Source: Spirochaetota bacterium (GTDB lineage Bacteria > Spirochaetota > UBA12135 > COTS27). Taken from it: 64,000 nt of DNA. A program made the translations under genes and the position numbers. Shown piece by piece: positions 17,786 through 27,342 of the stretch; position 1 is the first letter of the stretch; each line of letters opens with the position of its first letter. The stretch covers positions 545,067 to 609,066 of the forward strand of contig AP019861.1 of NCBI GenBank assembly GCA_013426755.1. Reading direction: 5' to 3'. Below the pieces are notes generated by a model that was not told where the DNA came from, ran no database searches, and saw only the letters and a list, made by a program, of their open reading frames with translations.

Positions 17786-18370
17786 TCAAGGTACAAATTT
17801 CAAGATATAAATTTCAATGAGGCTAGATGAATCTGTATTGAATGAATCTTTGTATTGAGTAGAAATTTGAAAGTTTGGTACAAATTTCAAGATATAAATT
17901 TCAATGAGGCTAGGTGAATCTATATTGAATGAATCTCTATATTGAGTAGAAATTTGAAAATTCGGTATAAATTTCAAGATATAAATTTCAATAAGGCTAG
18001 GTGAATCTATATTGAATGAATCTCTATATTGAGTATAAATTTGAAAGTTTGGTACAAATTTCAAGGTATAAACTTCAATGAGGCTAGATGAATCTGTATT
18101 GAATAAATCTTTGTGTTGAGTAAAAATTTGAAAATTCGGTATAAATTTCAAGATGTAAATTTCAATGAGGCTAGATGAATCTGTATTGAATGAATCTTTG
18201 TATTGAGTATAAATTTGAAAGTTTGGTACAAATTTCAAGATATAAATTTCAATAAGGCTAGGTGAATCTATATTGAATGAATCTCTGTATTGAGTAGAAA
18301 TTTGAAAATTCGGTATAAATTTCAAGATGTAAATTTCAATAAGGCTAGGTGAATTTTTGTATTGAATGAA
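17786..18370. repeat. 87-bp tandem repeat with alternating (174-bp higher-order) variants
   Basis: About six and a half copies of an 87-base unit run from near 17786 to 18370. Two variants alternate strictly: one with gaaagtttggtacaaa and one with gaaaattcggtataaa (junctions near 17872, 17958, 18045, 18132, 18219, 18306), so the amplified unit was probably a 174-bp dimer. Since 87 is a multiple of three, the minus strand stays open through 179 codons of a 29-residue repeat (units starting KFVPNFQ or KFIPNFQ), beginning at TTG. The absence of a unique N- or C-terminal sequence argues against a real gene. Confidence 0.9.
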
Positions 18371-18792
18371 CCCGTACTGAGCAGAAATTCGTAACGGTTT
18401 ATAATGGTGAGCGTTAATCAGGGTAAAATTGATTTATACGGTAATTACAAGAGGTTATAAGGGACTGCAAGGGATTATAAAGCCATCATATTTATAAGGC
18501 AATCATCAATTAGTAGGTATTAATTGTTATTTAATTGCTATTTTTAGATTGGAAATAAAATTTATACAATATTTATAAATACTTATCGATATTTATTAAT
18601 ATTTGTCAATATTTATCAATATTTATTGGTAATGTATTGATATTTAAGGCTGCAGTCATTTTTATAATGGGAACGGGCATTCATAATAGGATTGCGTTTT
18701 TACTATAGGTTGAGTATTCAATTGAGATGTGAGGGCTACGCAAAAGAGTGGCTGCGTTGGGTATTTTTAAATATTCTTAATGGGCGTAATAG
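18371..18792. other. AT-rich spacer between two repeat arrays
   Basis: No gene or structured RNA is recognisable. Around 18565-18640 the sequence is a run of degenerate aatatttat(c/a) motifs. Confidence 0.5.
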
Positions 18793-19006
18793 TTATTGCT
18801 TTGAGGTATAGATGTTATTGCTTTGAGGTGTAAAGGTTATTGTTTTGAGGCATAAAGGTTGTTACTTTGAGTCGTAATGGTTATTGTTTTGAGGCATAAG
18901 AGTTGTTACTTTGAGTCGTAATGGTTATTATTTTGAGGTATAAAGGTTATTGCTTTGAGGCATAAAAGTTATTACTTTGAAGTGTAATTGCTTTGAAGTG
19001 TAATGG
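18793..19006. repeat. 22-bp tandem repeat upstream of purN, about 9-10 copies
   Basis: Nine or ten copies of a 22-base unit near ttattgctttgaggtgtaaa (plus gg) precede purN. Variants include ttgttactttgagtcgtaatgg, which appears twice in alternation with the ttattgttttgaggcataa form, hinting at a 44-bp higher-order step. The unit has the same length as the array at 14441 but an unrelated sequence. It ends about 43 bases before the purN start. Confidence 0.88.
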
Positions 19007-19049
19007 TTATTAAGAGGCGTTAATAATTAGATACAGGTGAAGTAAAAGA

Positions 19050-19697
19050 ATGGCGACTACTGGGTTAAATACGTTACGGCTGGGCATATTGATCTCGGGG
19101 CGAGGCAGTAATATGGAGGCTATTATTAGACATGCCAATAAACGAGCTATGTTTTCTAGCGTTTTTTCTAGAAGAATTGAAATTGCTACGGTGCTAAGTG
19201 ACCGACGTGATGCACCTGGCCTTGAAATTGCTAAGGAATACGGTATTGATGCGTGTTACATGCCTCCTGGTGAGTTTAAGACTAAACTCGAAGGCACGGC
19301 TGAGAAAGCGTATATTGACTATCTTAAACAGAAGAACGTCAATCTTATTTGTCTAGCGGGGTTTATGCGTGTTTTGAAAGCCTCATTTTTAACGGCGTTT
19401 AACGGTAGAGTGATCAATATTCACCCATCATTGCTTCCAGCTTATCCTGGTCTTAACGTTCATAAGCGTGTTCTTGCTGAAAAAGAACCTAAAACGGGGT
19501 GTACAGTGCACGTTGTTTCAAAAGGAATTGATACGGGGCGCATATTGGAACAAGAAAGCCTTGATATTGAGACTGATGATACGGTTTACAGACTGTCTCA
19601 GCGTGTTCTTGCCTTAGAACATGCGATTTACTGGAAAGTCATTGTAAAAATAGCCGCCGGCAAAGACCCTAATTACGTCCTTCCGCTTAAAGATTGA
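19050..19697 (+). CDS. purN: Phosphoribosylglycinamide formyltransferase (GART)
   Basis: This 215-residue protein transfers a formyl group from 10-formyl-THF to GAR, the third step of de novo purine synthesis. It has the phosphate-binding GILISGRGSNMEAI near residue 12, the catalytic pair in INIHPSLLPAYPG (Asn and His), and the catalytic Asp in SKGIDTGRIL. The length is close to the usual 190-215. No other pur gene is near; truB follows on the same strand after 244 bases. AGGTGA lies 9 bases before the ATG, one of the better Shine-Dalgarno sites among the housekeeping genes here. A 22-bp repeat array sits just upstream. Confidence 0.95.
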   Translation: MATTGLNTLRLGILISGRGSNMEAIIRHANKRAMFSSVFSRRIEIATVLSDRRDAPGLEIAKEYGIDACYMPPGEFKTKLEGTAEKAYIDYLKQKNVNLICLAGFMRVLKASFLTAFNGRVINIHPSLLPAYPGLNVHKRVLAEKEPKTGCTVHVVSKGIDTGRILEQESLDIETDDTVYRLSQRVLALEHAIYWKVIVKIAAGKDPNYVLPLKD

Positions 19698-19941
19698 AAA
19701 ACTGCTTTATAACTATTTTATGACTGTTTTGCCACTAGTATACTGGTTTTTATGAGATTTTTCAATAGCGATATTCAGACATCAATGCTATGACTATTTT
19801 ATTACTACGGATATACTATGCTTTTTATAAAATATGGTTTTTGTAAGATTTTTTAATACGATACTTGGATCAATGTAGGAATTAAGCGTTATTGGACTCA
19901 ATGTTTTTAGAATTGGGGTCACTTCACTAAATGATACGACT

Positions 19942-20925
19942 ATGAACAAGCATTCTTCATCACAACAAGTTTTTGCTAAAGAGCATTTGATTCATTCGAC
20001 GGGATTATTGCTTGTCAATAAAAACGAAGGACCGACGTCGCATCAGATCGTTGATATGGCACGGAAAGCGCTTAATATTCGTAAAATAGGACACTGTGGG
20101 ACGCTGGATCCATTCGCAAGCGGGCTGCTTATTCTGCTCATAGGCGAAGCGACCCGTTTGCAGCAGTATTTCTTTCAAATGAATAAAACTTACGAAGCCG
20201 TTTTTAATTTTGGGGAAACAACGGATACACTAGACCCGACAGGAACATCCGAACACGTTAACAAACAATTTGCACTCCCTGAGCTAGAAACTATTGAAAA
20301 ACTAATAGACAGACATTTTTTAGGCGTCATCGAACAAGTGCCCCCCAAATATTCTGCTATCAAGGTCAATGGCAAACGGGCGTATAAACTTTCACGCGAA
20401 AAAAAGGATTTTGAACTCAAGGCACGCGAAGTTACCGTTCATAAGTTTGATATTGAAAAAATTTCCCCACGTACAATCAAGGTCTACATAGAATGCAGCT
20501 CAGGAACATACGTCAGAGCCCTCGCACGAGACTTAGGCAAAGCACTCGGAACACACGGAATGCTGCAATCACTCGTACGTACGCAAATCGAACGATTTTC
20601 TATCAAAAATGCACTCACACCAGACCAATTGACGCCAGCCAATAAGACACTGCATCAAGCAATCTTATCCGTTCACAATTATATCGAGCCTAGCCATCAC
20701 ATCGAGCTAGATGAAAAGTCTTTTAATATGCTTAAAGGAGGCAAATTGCCCGCTTTACTCAAATGGAAGAAATCTAACTCACGCAATAATCTTTCTATGC
20801 TAAGTCCAGACGAACGGCAGACTTTATCAGCGTCGTATCAATTGCTGTTTTTTAACAATTTGCTTGTAGGAATCTGGGAACGTGAACGCAATACGCTTAT
20901 TTACAATGTCGCTAAATATCTTTAA
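19942..20925 (+). CDS. truB: tRNA pseudouridine-55 synthase
   Basis: A 327-residue TruB protein that makes the universal pseudouridine-55 in the tRNA T-loop. It has the catalytic motif GHCGTLDPFASGLL (nucleophilic Asp in TLDP), the preceding VNKNEGPTSHQ, the KTYEAVFNFGETTDTLD segment, and VPPKYSAIKVNGKRAYKLSR. The RNA-binding segment SSGTYVRALARDLG follows near residue 192. It is somewhat longer than short TruB versions and has a C-terminal extension with weak PUA-like character (about 250-327). The ATG at 19942 leaves about 17 residues before the first conserved segment. No Shine-Dalgarno precedes it. In many bacteria truB sits with infB and rbfA; here it stands alone. Confidence 0.94.
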   Translation: MNKHSSSQQVFAKEHLIHSTGLLLVNKNEGPTSHQIVDMARKALNIRKIGHCGTLDPFASGLLILLIGEATRLQQYFFQMNKTYEAVFNFGETTDTLDPTGTSEHVNKQFALPELETIEKLIDRHFLGVIEQVPPKYSAIKVNGKRAYKLSREKKDFELKAREVTVHKFDIEKISPRTIKVYIECSSGTYVRALARDLGKALGTHGMLQSLVRTQIERFSIKNALTPDQLTPANKTLHQAILSVHNYIEPSHHIELDEKSFNMLKGGKLPALLKWKKSNSRNNLSMLSPDERQTLSASYQLLFFNNLLVGIWERERNTLIYNVAKYL

Positions 20926-21140
20926 GTAACGTGATTTTTTATATGTTTTATATGATATGACGAGCATTCAGTATTAATTAGCGGTTGCTTGGGCGGTTTC
21001 ATTTTATGATTAGTATTAAAAAAACACTCAATGTCAGTTTTCTCAATGTCAGCTTTATCTTCAATGATTGTTTATTAAAAGATTGTTTACTGCAATATAG
21101 GGTTAAGATTTTATAAAATAGGATAAAGGTTAGGTTACGG

Positions 21141-21872
21141 ATGCAGTTATCACAGACTTCACAGACTTCACAGACTTATTTGCCATTGCGGTGCTTAATG
21201 CAACACTTAATACAATACTTAATGCAATTTTTAACGCAGTACTTTAATGTAGGCCTAAGGAAGGGAATACGCTTAGGTTTGATATTCTTTACGTTCATCG
21301 GTGGAATGGGCTTTTTTACGGCCTGCAATGTTGCCAATCCTGATCTTGATTTTTATCGGACCACAATTCCTGAAAAAACAACCAATTACGCCTACAGCAA
21401 TGCAACCATCATCCAGAGCGTACCTCCTGATCTTCCTACGACAGTAGGTGGAAATGCTGCTGCGACAAATTACGTCTTTTTTCATGAATTTCGTGAACCT
21501 ATCAGTTATCTCAATGGCGCCGTCTCGTTAGACAATATTAAAAGCTATGACGTCCGGCTGTTTATTGAGGTTACGGTGACTAATGATACTGCAGGCAATC
21601 CAGCACAGGAATATCGATTTACAAACACCCTTTCAGGTGATCCTAATCTAAATATTGCCTTTTATGAAATAGGCACGAATGTTCTTATAACGGATCTTTT
21701 TACAGGAGATCTGTCGATTGTGCAGACGTCTGCACCAGCAGACTCAGGCGCTGCGCGTGCGTGGAATATCAGTCTTTCACTCATGCGGACTCCTCCTGAT
21801 GAAACGAATACTTCTGATACCTATGCGGTTAATTACACGTTTACCGATCAGCTCTTTATTTCACCTCCCTAA
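21141..21872 (+). CDS. Putative secreted lipoprotein of unknown function
   Basis: A 243-residue frame whose conserved-looking part starts with a signal peptide: a basic stretch GLRKGIRLG, a hydrophobic core IFFTFIGGMGFF and then TACNVANPD, close to a lipobox with Cys62 as the lipidated residue. The mature part is Asn/Thr-rich, with likely beta strands (YDVRLFIEVTVTND, EYRFTNTLSGD), and ends in TFTDQLFISPP. I do not recognise a family. The first 27 residues are short repeats (SQTSQTSQT, then LIQYLMQFLTQY) and probably precede the real start; ATG codons at 21198 or 21222 would give a normal-length signal peptide. It stands alone between truB and the aspartokinase gene. Confidence 0.6.
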   Translation: MQLSQTSQTSQTYLPLRCLMQHLIQYLMQFLTQYFNVGLRKGIRLGLIFFTFIGGMGFFTACNVANPDLDFYRTTIPEKTTNYAYSNATIIQSVPPDLPTTVGGNAAATNYVFFHEFREPISYLNGAVSLDNIKSYDVRLFIEVTVTNDTAGNPAQEYRFTNTLSGDPNLNIAFYEIGTNVLITDLFTGDLSIVQTSAPADSGAARAWNISLSLMRTPPDETNTSDTYAVNYTFTDQLFISPP

Positions 21873-22041
21873 GTTAGTTATTAAAGTCAGTTATTAAAGT
21901 CAGTTATTAAACGGGCTTTGAATATTGATAATTGCCTCGTTCCATGTCAATATACGTTTTAATATACGTTTTCTTAGATTATTGTAGTACTTCAAGGAGT
22001 GTAAAATTTTATATATATAGCGATGCTTTGTGGCAGTCATT

Positions 22042-23463
22042 ATGAAGAGTGAATTTATTGTTGAGAAGATAGGCGGCACGTCTATGACGGAATTTGCGAA
22101 GGTGCTTAAGCATATTTTTAATCAGCAGCATCATAAGGTGAAATCACCGTATGCGCCTTATGGCAGAGTGGTTATCGTTTCGGCTTATGGTGGTGTTACG
22201 GATTTGTTGTTAGAAAATAAAAAAACACGAGCGCCTGGTCTATACAGTTACTTTTTAAAGCGGCAACACATTGCTTTGCAGCAGAATAAACTGTTTAATC
22301 ATTTAAAAGCAATTAACAAAAAGTTTGAAGGCATTGGTCTTCCGCTGGCTAAGGCGAATGCGTTTATCGAGCAGCGGATCGATGAACTGTTTCGTACGCT
22401 AGACGATCTTACTAGCGTCTGGGCTACGGGGTATATTATTAAAGAAAATATCCTGCTCGCTGCTAGAGAAATGCTTGCTTCGATAGGTGAAGTTCATGCC
22501 GCTTATAATACGGTACTCATTCTCAAGCATTACGATTACAATGCCAAATTTGTAGACCTAAGCGGGATTCACGATCACCGTGCCAAAACAATCGACTGGC
22601 GTATCAATGATGCTTTTAAAAAACTTGATCTTAAAACCTCGCTCCCTATCGTAACAGGCTATGTGAAAGGTACTGAGGGTATTATGCGAGAGTTCAATCG
22701 CGGCTATTCTGAAATGACGCTTGCTAAGATCGCAACGCGCATCAATGCCGCTAAAGCTATCATTTACAAAGAATTTCATCTTTCCTCAGCAGACCCGAAG
22801 ACAGTCGGTGCCAATGTCGCCGTTCCCGTTGGAAAAACCAATTATGACGTAGCAGGACAACTTGCCGATGTCGGAATGGAAGCCATTCATCCCAGTGTCG
22901 CTAAAATCCTAGAGGCACAAAATATTACCCTTCACATAAGAAATACGTTTCAACCCCATCATGACGGTACAGTGATCACTAAACATTATAAAGGCACGAA
23001 AGCGAAGATTGAAATCATTGCAGGGACGCGTTATGTTTCACTTATAGAAATTCATGACCCTAACATGGTGGGTTCTGTGGGGTTTGATTATACGGTTGGA
23101 GCTATATTTAAGGAGTTCCAGGTAAGCTATGTTTTAAAATCTACCAATGCTAATAGTATTTCTCACATTGTCTGGGATAAGGATATTTCAAAGCCACTTA
23201 TTCGCCACCTGACTAAGAGTTTTTATCAAATCACGACGCATAAAGTTGCCATCGTCTCGATTATTGGCACTAATATTGCAATCCCTGGTATCATGGCGAG
23301 GGCAGCAACAGCGCTCAGCCGTTCTAATATCAATATTCTCTGCATGAGTCAATCTTTCAGACAAGTCAATATGCAGTTTGTCATAGAACGACCCTTATAT
23401 ACGACCGCTATAAAAACGCTGCACGATGACCTTATCATAAATTATCAGAACTCTTCCAAGTGA
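22042..23463 (+). CDS. Aspartate kinase, ectoine-cluster (Ask_Ect) type
   Basis: From the ATG at 22042 the protein has 473 residues; an in-frame GTG at 22030 would add four. It opens with the aspartokinase motif VEKIGGTSMTEFAK and continues with VSAYGGVTDLLLE, VTGYVKGTEGIMREFNRGYSE and EFHLSSADPK, then two ACT-like regulatory segments in the last 150 residues (RYVSLIEIHDPNMVGSVG and KVAIVSIIGTNIAIPG). The first reaction of the aspartate pathway (to lysine, threonine, methionine) is expected. The wording of the motifs, notably TDLLLE, REMLASIGE and GMEAIHP, is closest to the aspartokinases encoded with ectoine biosynthesis genes; that is from memory. No ectoine gene is visible in this window, so the product may simply serve amino-acid or diaminopimelate synthesis. 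Confidence 0.9.
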   Translation: MKSEFIVEKIGGTSMTEFAKVLKHIFNQQHHKVKSPYAPYGRVVIVSAYGGVTDLLLENKKTRAPGLYSYFLKRQHIALQQNKLFNHLKAINKKFEGIGLPLAKANAFIEQRIDELFRTLDDLTSVWATGYIIKENILLAAREMLASIGEVHAAYNTVLILKHYDYNAKFVDLSGIHDHRAKTIDWRINDAFKKLDLKTSLPIVTGYVKGTEGIMREFNRGYSEMTLAKIATRINAAKAIIYKEFHLSSADPKTVGANVAVPVGKTNYDVAGQLADVGMEAIHPSVAKILEAQNITLHIRNTFQPHHDGTVITKHYKGTKAKIEIIAGTRYVSLIEIHDPNMVGSVGFDYTVGAIFKEFQVSYVLKSTNANSISHIVWDKDISKPLIRHLTKSFYQITTHKVAIVSIIGTNIAIPGIMARAATALSRSNINILCMSQSFRQVNMQFVIERPLYTTAIKTLHDDLIINYQNSSK

Positions 23464-23601
23464 TCTTTTGATTGACCTTTTAGGTAAGTCGTTATCAAGG
23501 ATATAAGGATTTCTCTGTTTAAGAGAACTGGTTGTATAGCATTGATTGTATAATAGGTAGAGATTGATTTTTCTAATAAAGATTATGTGAATGTATTTTT
23601 C

Positions 23602-25557
23602 ATGAAGATAAAAAAGCTGAGCAAAGTCATTATCAATCAGATCGCTGCAGGTGAAGTGATTACGCGTCCTGCCTGTGTTGTCCGTGAATTGATGCAAAAC
23701 GCCATCGATGCGGAAGCAACACAGATCACGGTAGAAGTCTGGCACGATGATGAAACCATTCTAAAAATTCGTATCCGTGACAATGGCAGCGGCATTGATA
23801 AAGATCAAATGGAATTGGCTTTTCTCAAACACACGACTTCTAAAATAGCCCAATTTGAAGATATTTTTTCAATAAAAACGTTAGGATTTCGTGGCGAGGC
23901 ATTGTCATCAATTGCATCTATAAGCGAGGTTACGGCAATCAGCAGTACGAATAAAAGTGGAGCTGGGATAAAACTTGTTTTGCGAGGCTCTGATAAGATA
24001 AAATCAGAAGCTGTCCCCGCCCAGCAAGGATTCATGATTACGGTCTCAGACCTATTTTTTAATACACCCGTCCGTACAAAATTTTTAAAAAAACTCACAG
24101 GTGAAAAAATCGCTATCAAAGAAGAAGTCGTTAAACATATCCTCGCTACCGATGGCATTGATATTAATTATATTGTCTACAACAATGATCACGAGATCTC
24201 ACGGCTTAATGCGCCTGCTATCTATGGGTTGCAAGATAAGATATTTTCTTTGTTTAAACGCCAGGACCTCGCCGGCAATCTTATTAAAGTGAGTGCTACA
24301 GCGCAGGGGTATCATTTTAATGGTTATTTAACCAATCAAAGATGTCGCATGGCCAATCGCAAGACACAATTTTTTTTTATTGGAAAACGTGTTGTCGAGA
24401 GTCCTATTTTTTATAAAACGCTCGATCGTGCCTATGCGCATATCCTTCCCAGTCGTCGTTACCCTATGGCATTTATTCGTTTAAGTTTTGAAGGGCAGCG
24501 CGTCGATGTCAATGTCCATCCAACTAAAAAAGAAATACGATTTCAAAACACCTCTGATTTTAGCACAGCGTTTTATTCGGTTGTCCATCAGATCGTCTTT
24601 AAGAACATTCTTTCTAAACAAAAAAGCGAATTGCATTTACCTGATGCTAATGTAGAAGAACTCTCTGCTACCAGTCGCAAGAGTAAATTTTCTAAACCAG
24701 GACAGGTCTTCAGCGAACAGCCATCAGCAGAGAACACACCTCCATTTCAATGGGCTCATCTAGAAAATGAGAGTACAACCGCTTCTAATCACCCAGCAGA
24801 CCTCAAAGCCAATGACAAAGAACATATAGCCAATAACACTACTTCCACACCAGCAGCAACTTCAAACCATGCTGTGTCCGCAGCTGCCCCCATGTCAGCT
24901 GCAGTGTCATCCATTGAGAACAGTCAAGCGTCATCAGGAGACGTTCTAAGAACTCCCGCTAAGGTGCGTCCAGCTAATTTGCGTGTCGTCGCTCAGGTAG
25001 CCAAATGTTATATTGTCTTTATTTTAAATGAAGAACTCTACATTGTCGATCAGCATGCTGCGCATGAACGAATCAATTACAATAAAATCATGACGGAGCT
25101 TGATAAGAAAAAGCTTGACCGCGTGGCACTTATTGTTCCTTTGTTTTATGAGCGCAGTGTGACGGATACGGATAAAATTATTGCGCATAAGCAGACGTTA
25201 GATAAATTGGGTGTGAGTGTCGATTTGTTCTCGAAGACGGTCGTGAGTGTTTCTGAGGTGCCGCAGTTTATCCCTGAGCATAAACTTGAGATATTGATAT
25301 CTGAGTTACTGGATGTGGTGATCGAGCATGTTGCGTTGGAGAGGTCAGATTTTTATCGTGAGACGATTGCTCGCATGGCGTGTCGGATGTCTGTTATGGC
25401 AGGCGATAGTTTAACACTGGTGGAGATGGAAAATTTGATATTGTCTTTGTATGAGCGCGGCGCTTTACTTACGTGTCCGCATGGGAGACCATTTGTAAAA
25501 AAAATAGACGCTGGAGAGCTTGCGAAATTTTTTGATCGCACACGCCACCTGACATAA
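23602..25557 (+). CDS. mutL: DNA mismatch repair protein MutL
   Basis: From the ATG at 23602 (preferred over a GTG at 23587, because MKIKKLSKVIINQIAAGEV is the family start) the protein has 651 residues. The N-terminal GHKL ATPase is intact: ELMQNAIDAEAT, IRDNGSGIDKDQ, TLGFRGEALSSI and later VNVHPTKKEIRF. A low-complexity Ser/Ala/Thr/Asn linker spans about 370-455. The C-terminal dimerisation domain carries the endonuclease-type motifs ACRMSVMAGD and CPHGRPF, but the DQHA(X)2E(X)4E motif reads DQHAAHERINYN, with the last Glu replaced by Asn. MutL couples MutS mismatch recognition to strand incision. mutS is not in this window. No Shine-Dalgarno precedes the start. Confidence 0.95.
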   Translation: MKIKKLSKVIINQIAAGEVITRPACVVRELMQNAIDAEATQITVEVWHDDETILKIRIRDNGSGIDKDQMELAFLKHTTSKIAQFEDIFSIKTLGFRGEALSSIASISEVTAISSTNKSGAGIKLVLRGSDKIKSEAVPAQQGFMITVSDLFFNTPVRTKFLKKLTGEKIAIKEEVVKHILATDGIDINYIVYNNDHEISRLNAPAIYGLQDKIFSLFKRQDLAGNLIKVSATAQGYHFNGYLTNQRCRMANRKTQFFFIGKRVVESPIFYKTLDRAYAHILPSRRYPMAFIRLSFEGQRVDVNVHPTKKEIRFQNTSDFSTAFYSVVHQIVFKNILSKQKSELHLPDANVEELSATSRKSKFSKPGQVFSEQPSAENTPPFQWAHLENESTTASNHPADLKANDKEHIANNTTSTPAATSNHAVSAAAPMSAAVSSIENSQASSGDVLRTPAKVRPANLRVVAQVAKCYIVFILNEELYIVDQHAAHERINYNKIMTELDKKKLDRVALIVPLFYERSVTDTDKIIAHKQTLDKLGVSVDLFSKTVVSVSEVPQFIPEHKLEILISELLDVVIEHVALERSDFYRETIARMACRMSVMAGDSLTLVEMENLILSLYERGALLTCPHGRPFVKKIDAGELAKFFDRTRHLT

Positions 25558-25604
25558 CCTTCTAGCCTGGTGCTGGTGCTAGGTTGTTATAAAGTGCGTG
25601 AACA

Positions 25605-26438
25605 TCAAGGTTTTTCTTTCAAGCGAATATTATAAAGCCAGTTCCACCGTTTGCCTGTGATCCAGAACGTGTCTGTTTGAAAGTCGTAGGCTATCCCATT
25701 TAAGACGTTGTTAGGGTCGGTCTGTGCGTTAGGGTTTTCTGCTGGGAGTGTGCTTGCGTCGATGCGCGCTGTGACGTTACCTGTTAGCGAGTTTATTTCA
25801 ATAATATCATTTTCAAACCAGACATTGGCGTAAATGTACTCTATGTTGTCCTTAGGATGTTTACGCAATGTGAGGGCATTGAGATTGCTGATGGGAAGGT
25901 TATGTTCTTTAACAAAGAGCGTCTTTTTAGGTGTGAAATCGCTGGGTGTCCTTAATGTGAGGTTGGCGCTACCGTCTGAGGTGAATAGTCCTTGTTCGCT
26001 GGTACAGATGCCCCAACCTATGCCGTGATACGAAGTCATTCCAATGGGATTTAAGTTTAAGTCATAACGAAGTGCGGTCATTTCTTTCCATGTCAATTGG
26101 ATTAAACTGCCTTTATAAAAAGTAATGTCTTCAGCGAAGTAGTGATCGGCTAGGTTATGAATGGTTTGTGGGCTGAGGGTGTGATGATCTAGCGAATAAC
26201 GGCGAAGTGTAGATTTTCGGTAAAGGCCGCCACTTTCATAAAGCATGCGATTATGAATGACGAGTCCTTGTGTGAAGATCTGGTTATTGTGCGGGATGCG
26301 GCTTATGATTTCTAAGTGGTAGGAGTGGGGGAGTGGAGCGGAAGTTAAGGGCTGAATGAGATGTGTATGACAACCATTATTAATGACTGCAGCAATGCTT
26401 AAAAAGGCACTTATAATAATAAGGCGTACTGAAATCAT
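25605..26438 (-). CDS. Glutaminyl-peptide cyclotransferase (glutamine cyclotransferase), lipoprotein-like
   Basis: This 277-residue protein matches the five-bladed beta-propeller glutamine cyclotransferase family (PF05096). Family landmarks visible include NNQIFTQGLVIHNRMLYESGG near residue 52, the LRRYSLDHHTL blade, FAEDITFYKGSLIQLTWKE, and near the end VLNGIAYDFQTDTFWITGKRW. It would convert N-terminal Gln of peptides to pyroglutamate. The N-terminus is a signal sequence with a possible lipidation Cys (NNGCHTH near residue 23), placing it outside the cytoplasm. It converges with mutL, with 47 bases between their stops. It is read towards mutL and away from the tRNA genes. Confidence 0.88.
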   Translation of the reverse strand: MISVRLIIISAFLSIAAVINNGCHTHLIQPLTSAPLPHSYHLEIISRIPHNNQIFTQGLVIHNRMLYESGGLYRKSTLRRYSLDHHTLSPQTIHNLADHYFAEDITFYKGSLIQLTWKEMTALRYDLNLNPIGMTSYHGIGWGICTSEQGLFTSDGSANLTLRTPSDFTPKKTLFVKEHNLPISNLNALTLRKHPKDNIEYIYANVWFENDIIEINSLTGNVTARIDASTLPAENPNAQTDPNNVLNGIAYDFQTDTFWITGKRWNWLYNIRLKEKP

Positions 26439-26495
26439 GATGAAAAAAGCTGTGCTAGAGATAGGATGAAAGAGAGATCAGTAGTTAAATAAATG

Positions 26496-26568
26496 GGTGA
26501 GTGACGAGGCTTGAACTCGCGACTTTTTGAACCACAATCAAATGCTCTACCAACTGAGCTACACTCAC
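26496..26568 (-). tRNA. tRNA-His (GTG anticodon)
   Basis: The minus strand folds as a cloverleaf: acceptor GTGAGTG pairs with CACTCAC, the D-arm is GCTCAGTTGGTAGAGC, the anticodon stem TTTGA/TCAAA closes the loop TTGTGGT with GTG at positions 34-36, and the T-arm holds GTTCAAG. A G sits at position -1 (26569) opposite C73, the identity pair of tRNA-His. CCA is not fully encoded. Confidence 0.95.
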
Positions 26569-26798
26569 CATCTATGTTACGATTAAATAACTATCGTAGT
26601 GATTGTTTTACTACTACTATTACTATTATATTATGATATTTATGAGAGGTTATTGTATTTTGATTGTATATTTTGATTGACGGGTTGAGATTTTTGGGGG
26701 CTTACAGTGATGTGATATAGATCAGTGGTAAATTTTATATGTTAGGAGAGAAGTTAATTGTTAAAGGATACGGGGAGGTAGTGGATGGTTGCGTGCTA

Positions 26799-26875
<77 letters not shown>

Positions 26876-27148
26876 TTATTATTTATTTGAATGTAATTAT
26901 CAATGCCTAGCAAACCCTCGTAAAAGTCAATGTTTTATGCTATAAAGGTTTCTAAACAATACTTTTATATTATAATATGGTTGTATGTTAAGAGTGATTT
27001 ATATTGTGAGTTTTATATTACGTACCGTGATCATCAGCCGTGTTCGTAATAGGTAAGGAAATTGACACAATAACTTGAAATTAAGTGGTTATAAGCGTAT
27101 TTGAATGATGGTGAAATACTGCAGTGAACAGCAAAGAGGAATTTTGTT

Positions 27149-27316
27149 ATGAATAAAAAAGAAAATGAAGACTCACTAAAAAATGAATATCCTGAAATAC
27201 AGGAAAATTCTATGGAGCCTCCTCCTCAACCTAAATCTCGATTAGAAGATTATCTGAAACCTAATGGTACGGGTAAAGATAAACCCATGGATAATGAAGA
27301 TAAAAATAATGATTGA
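27149..27316 (+). CDS. Small charged protein, cassette copy 1 (55 aa)
   Basis: A 55-residue, very hydrophilic protein, starting MNKKENEDSLKNE and ending in LEDYLKPNGTGKDKPMD followed by a charged tail. It contains no Cys and no hydrophobic segment. AGAGGA lies 8 bases before the ATG, one of the clearest ribosome-binding sites in the window. The C-terminal motif YLKPNGTGKDKPMD is identical in copy 2 and echoed in copy 3 (ANGIGEDKPK), whereas the middle varies, as expected for a translated product with a functional C-terminus. Its stop is 26 bases from the end of the convergent membrane-anchored ORF. No family was recognised; a small partner or antitoxin of the convergent protein is only a guess. 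Confidence 0.6.
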   Translation: MNKKENEDSLKNEYPEIQENSMEPPPQPKSRLEDYLKPNGTGKDKPMDNEDKNND

Positions 27317-27342
27317 AGAATATAAAAATAAATTTTGATGTG

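Noticed and set aside
17786..18325. 179-codon repeat protein on the minus strand
   Set aside because: It begins at TTG inside the array, has no unique N- or C-terminal part, and is open because the 87-bp unit is a multiple of three and lacks stops in that frame.
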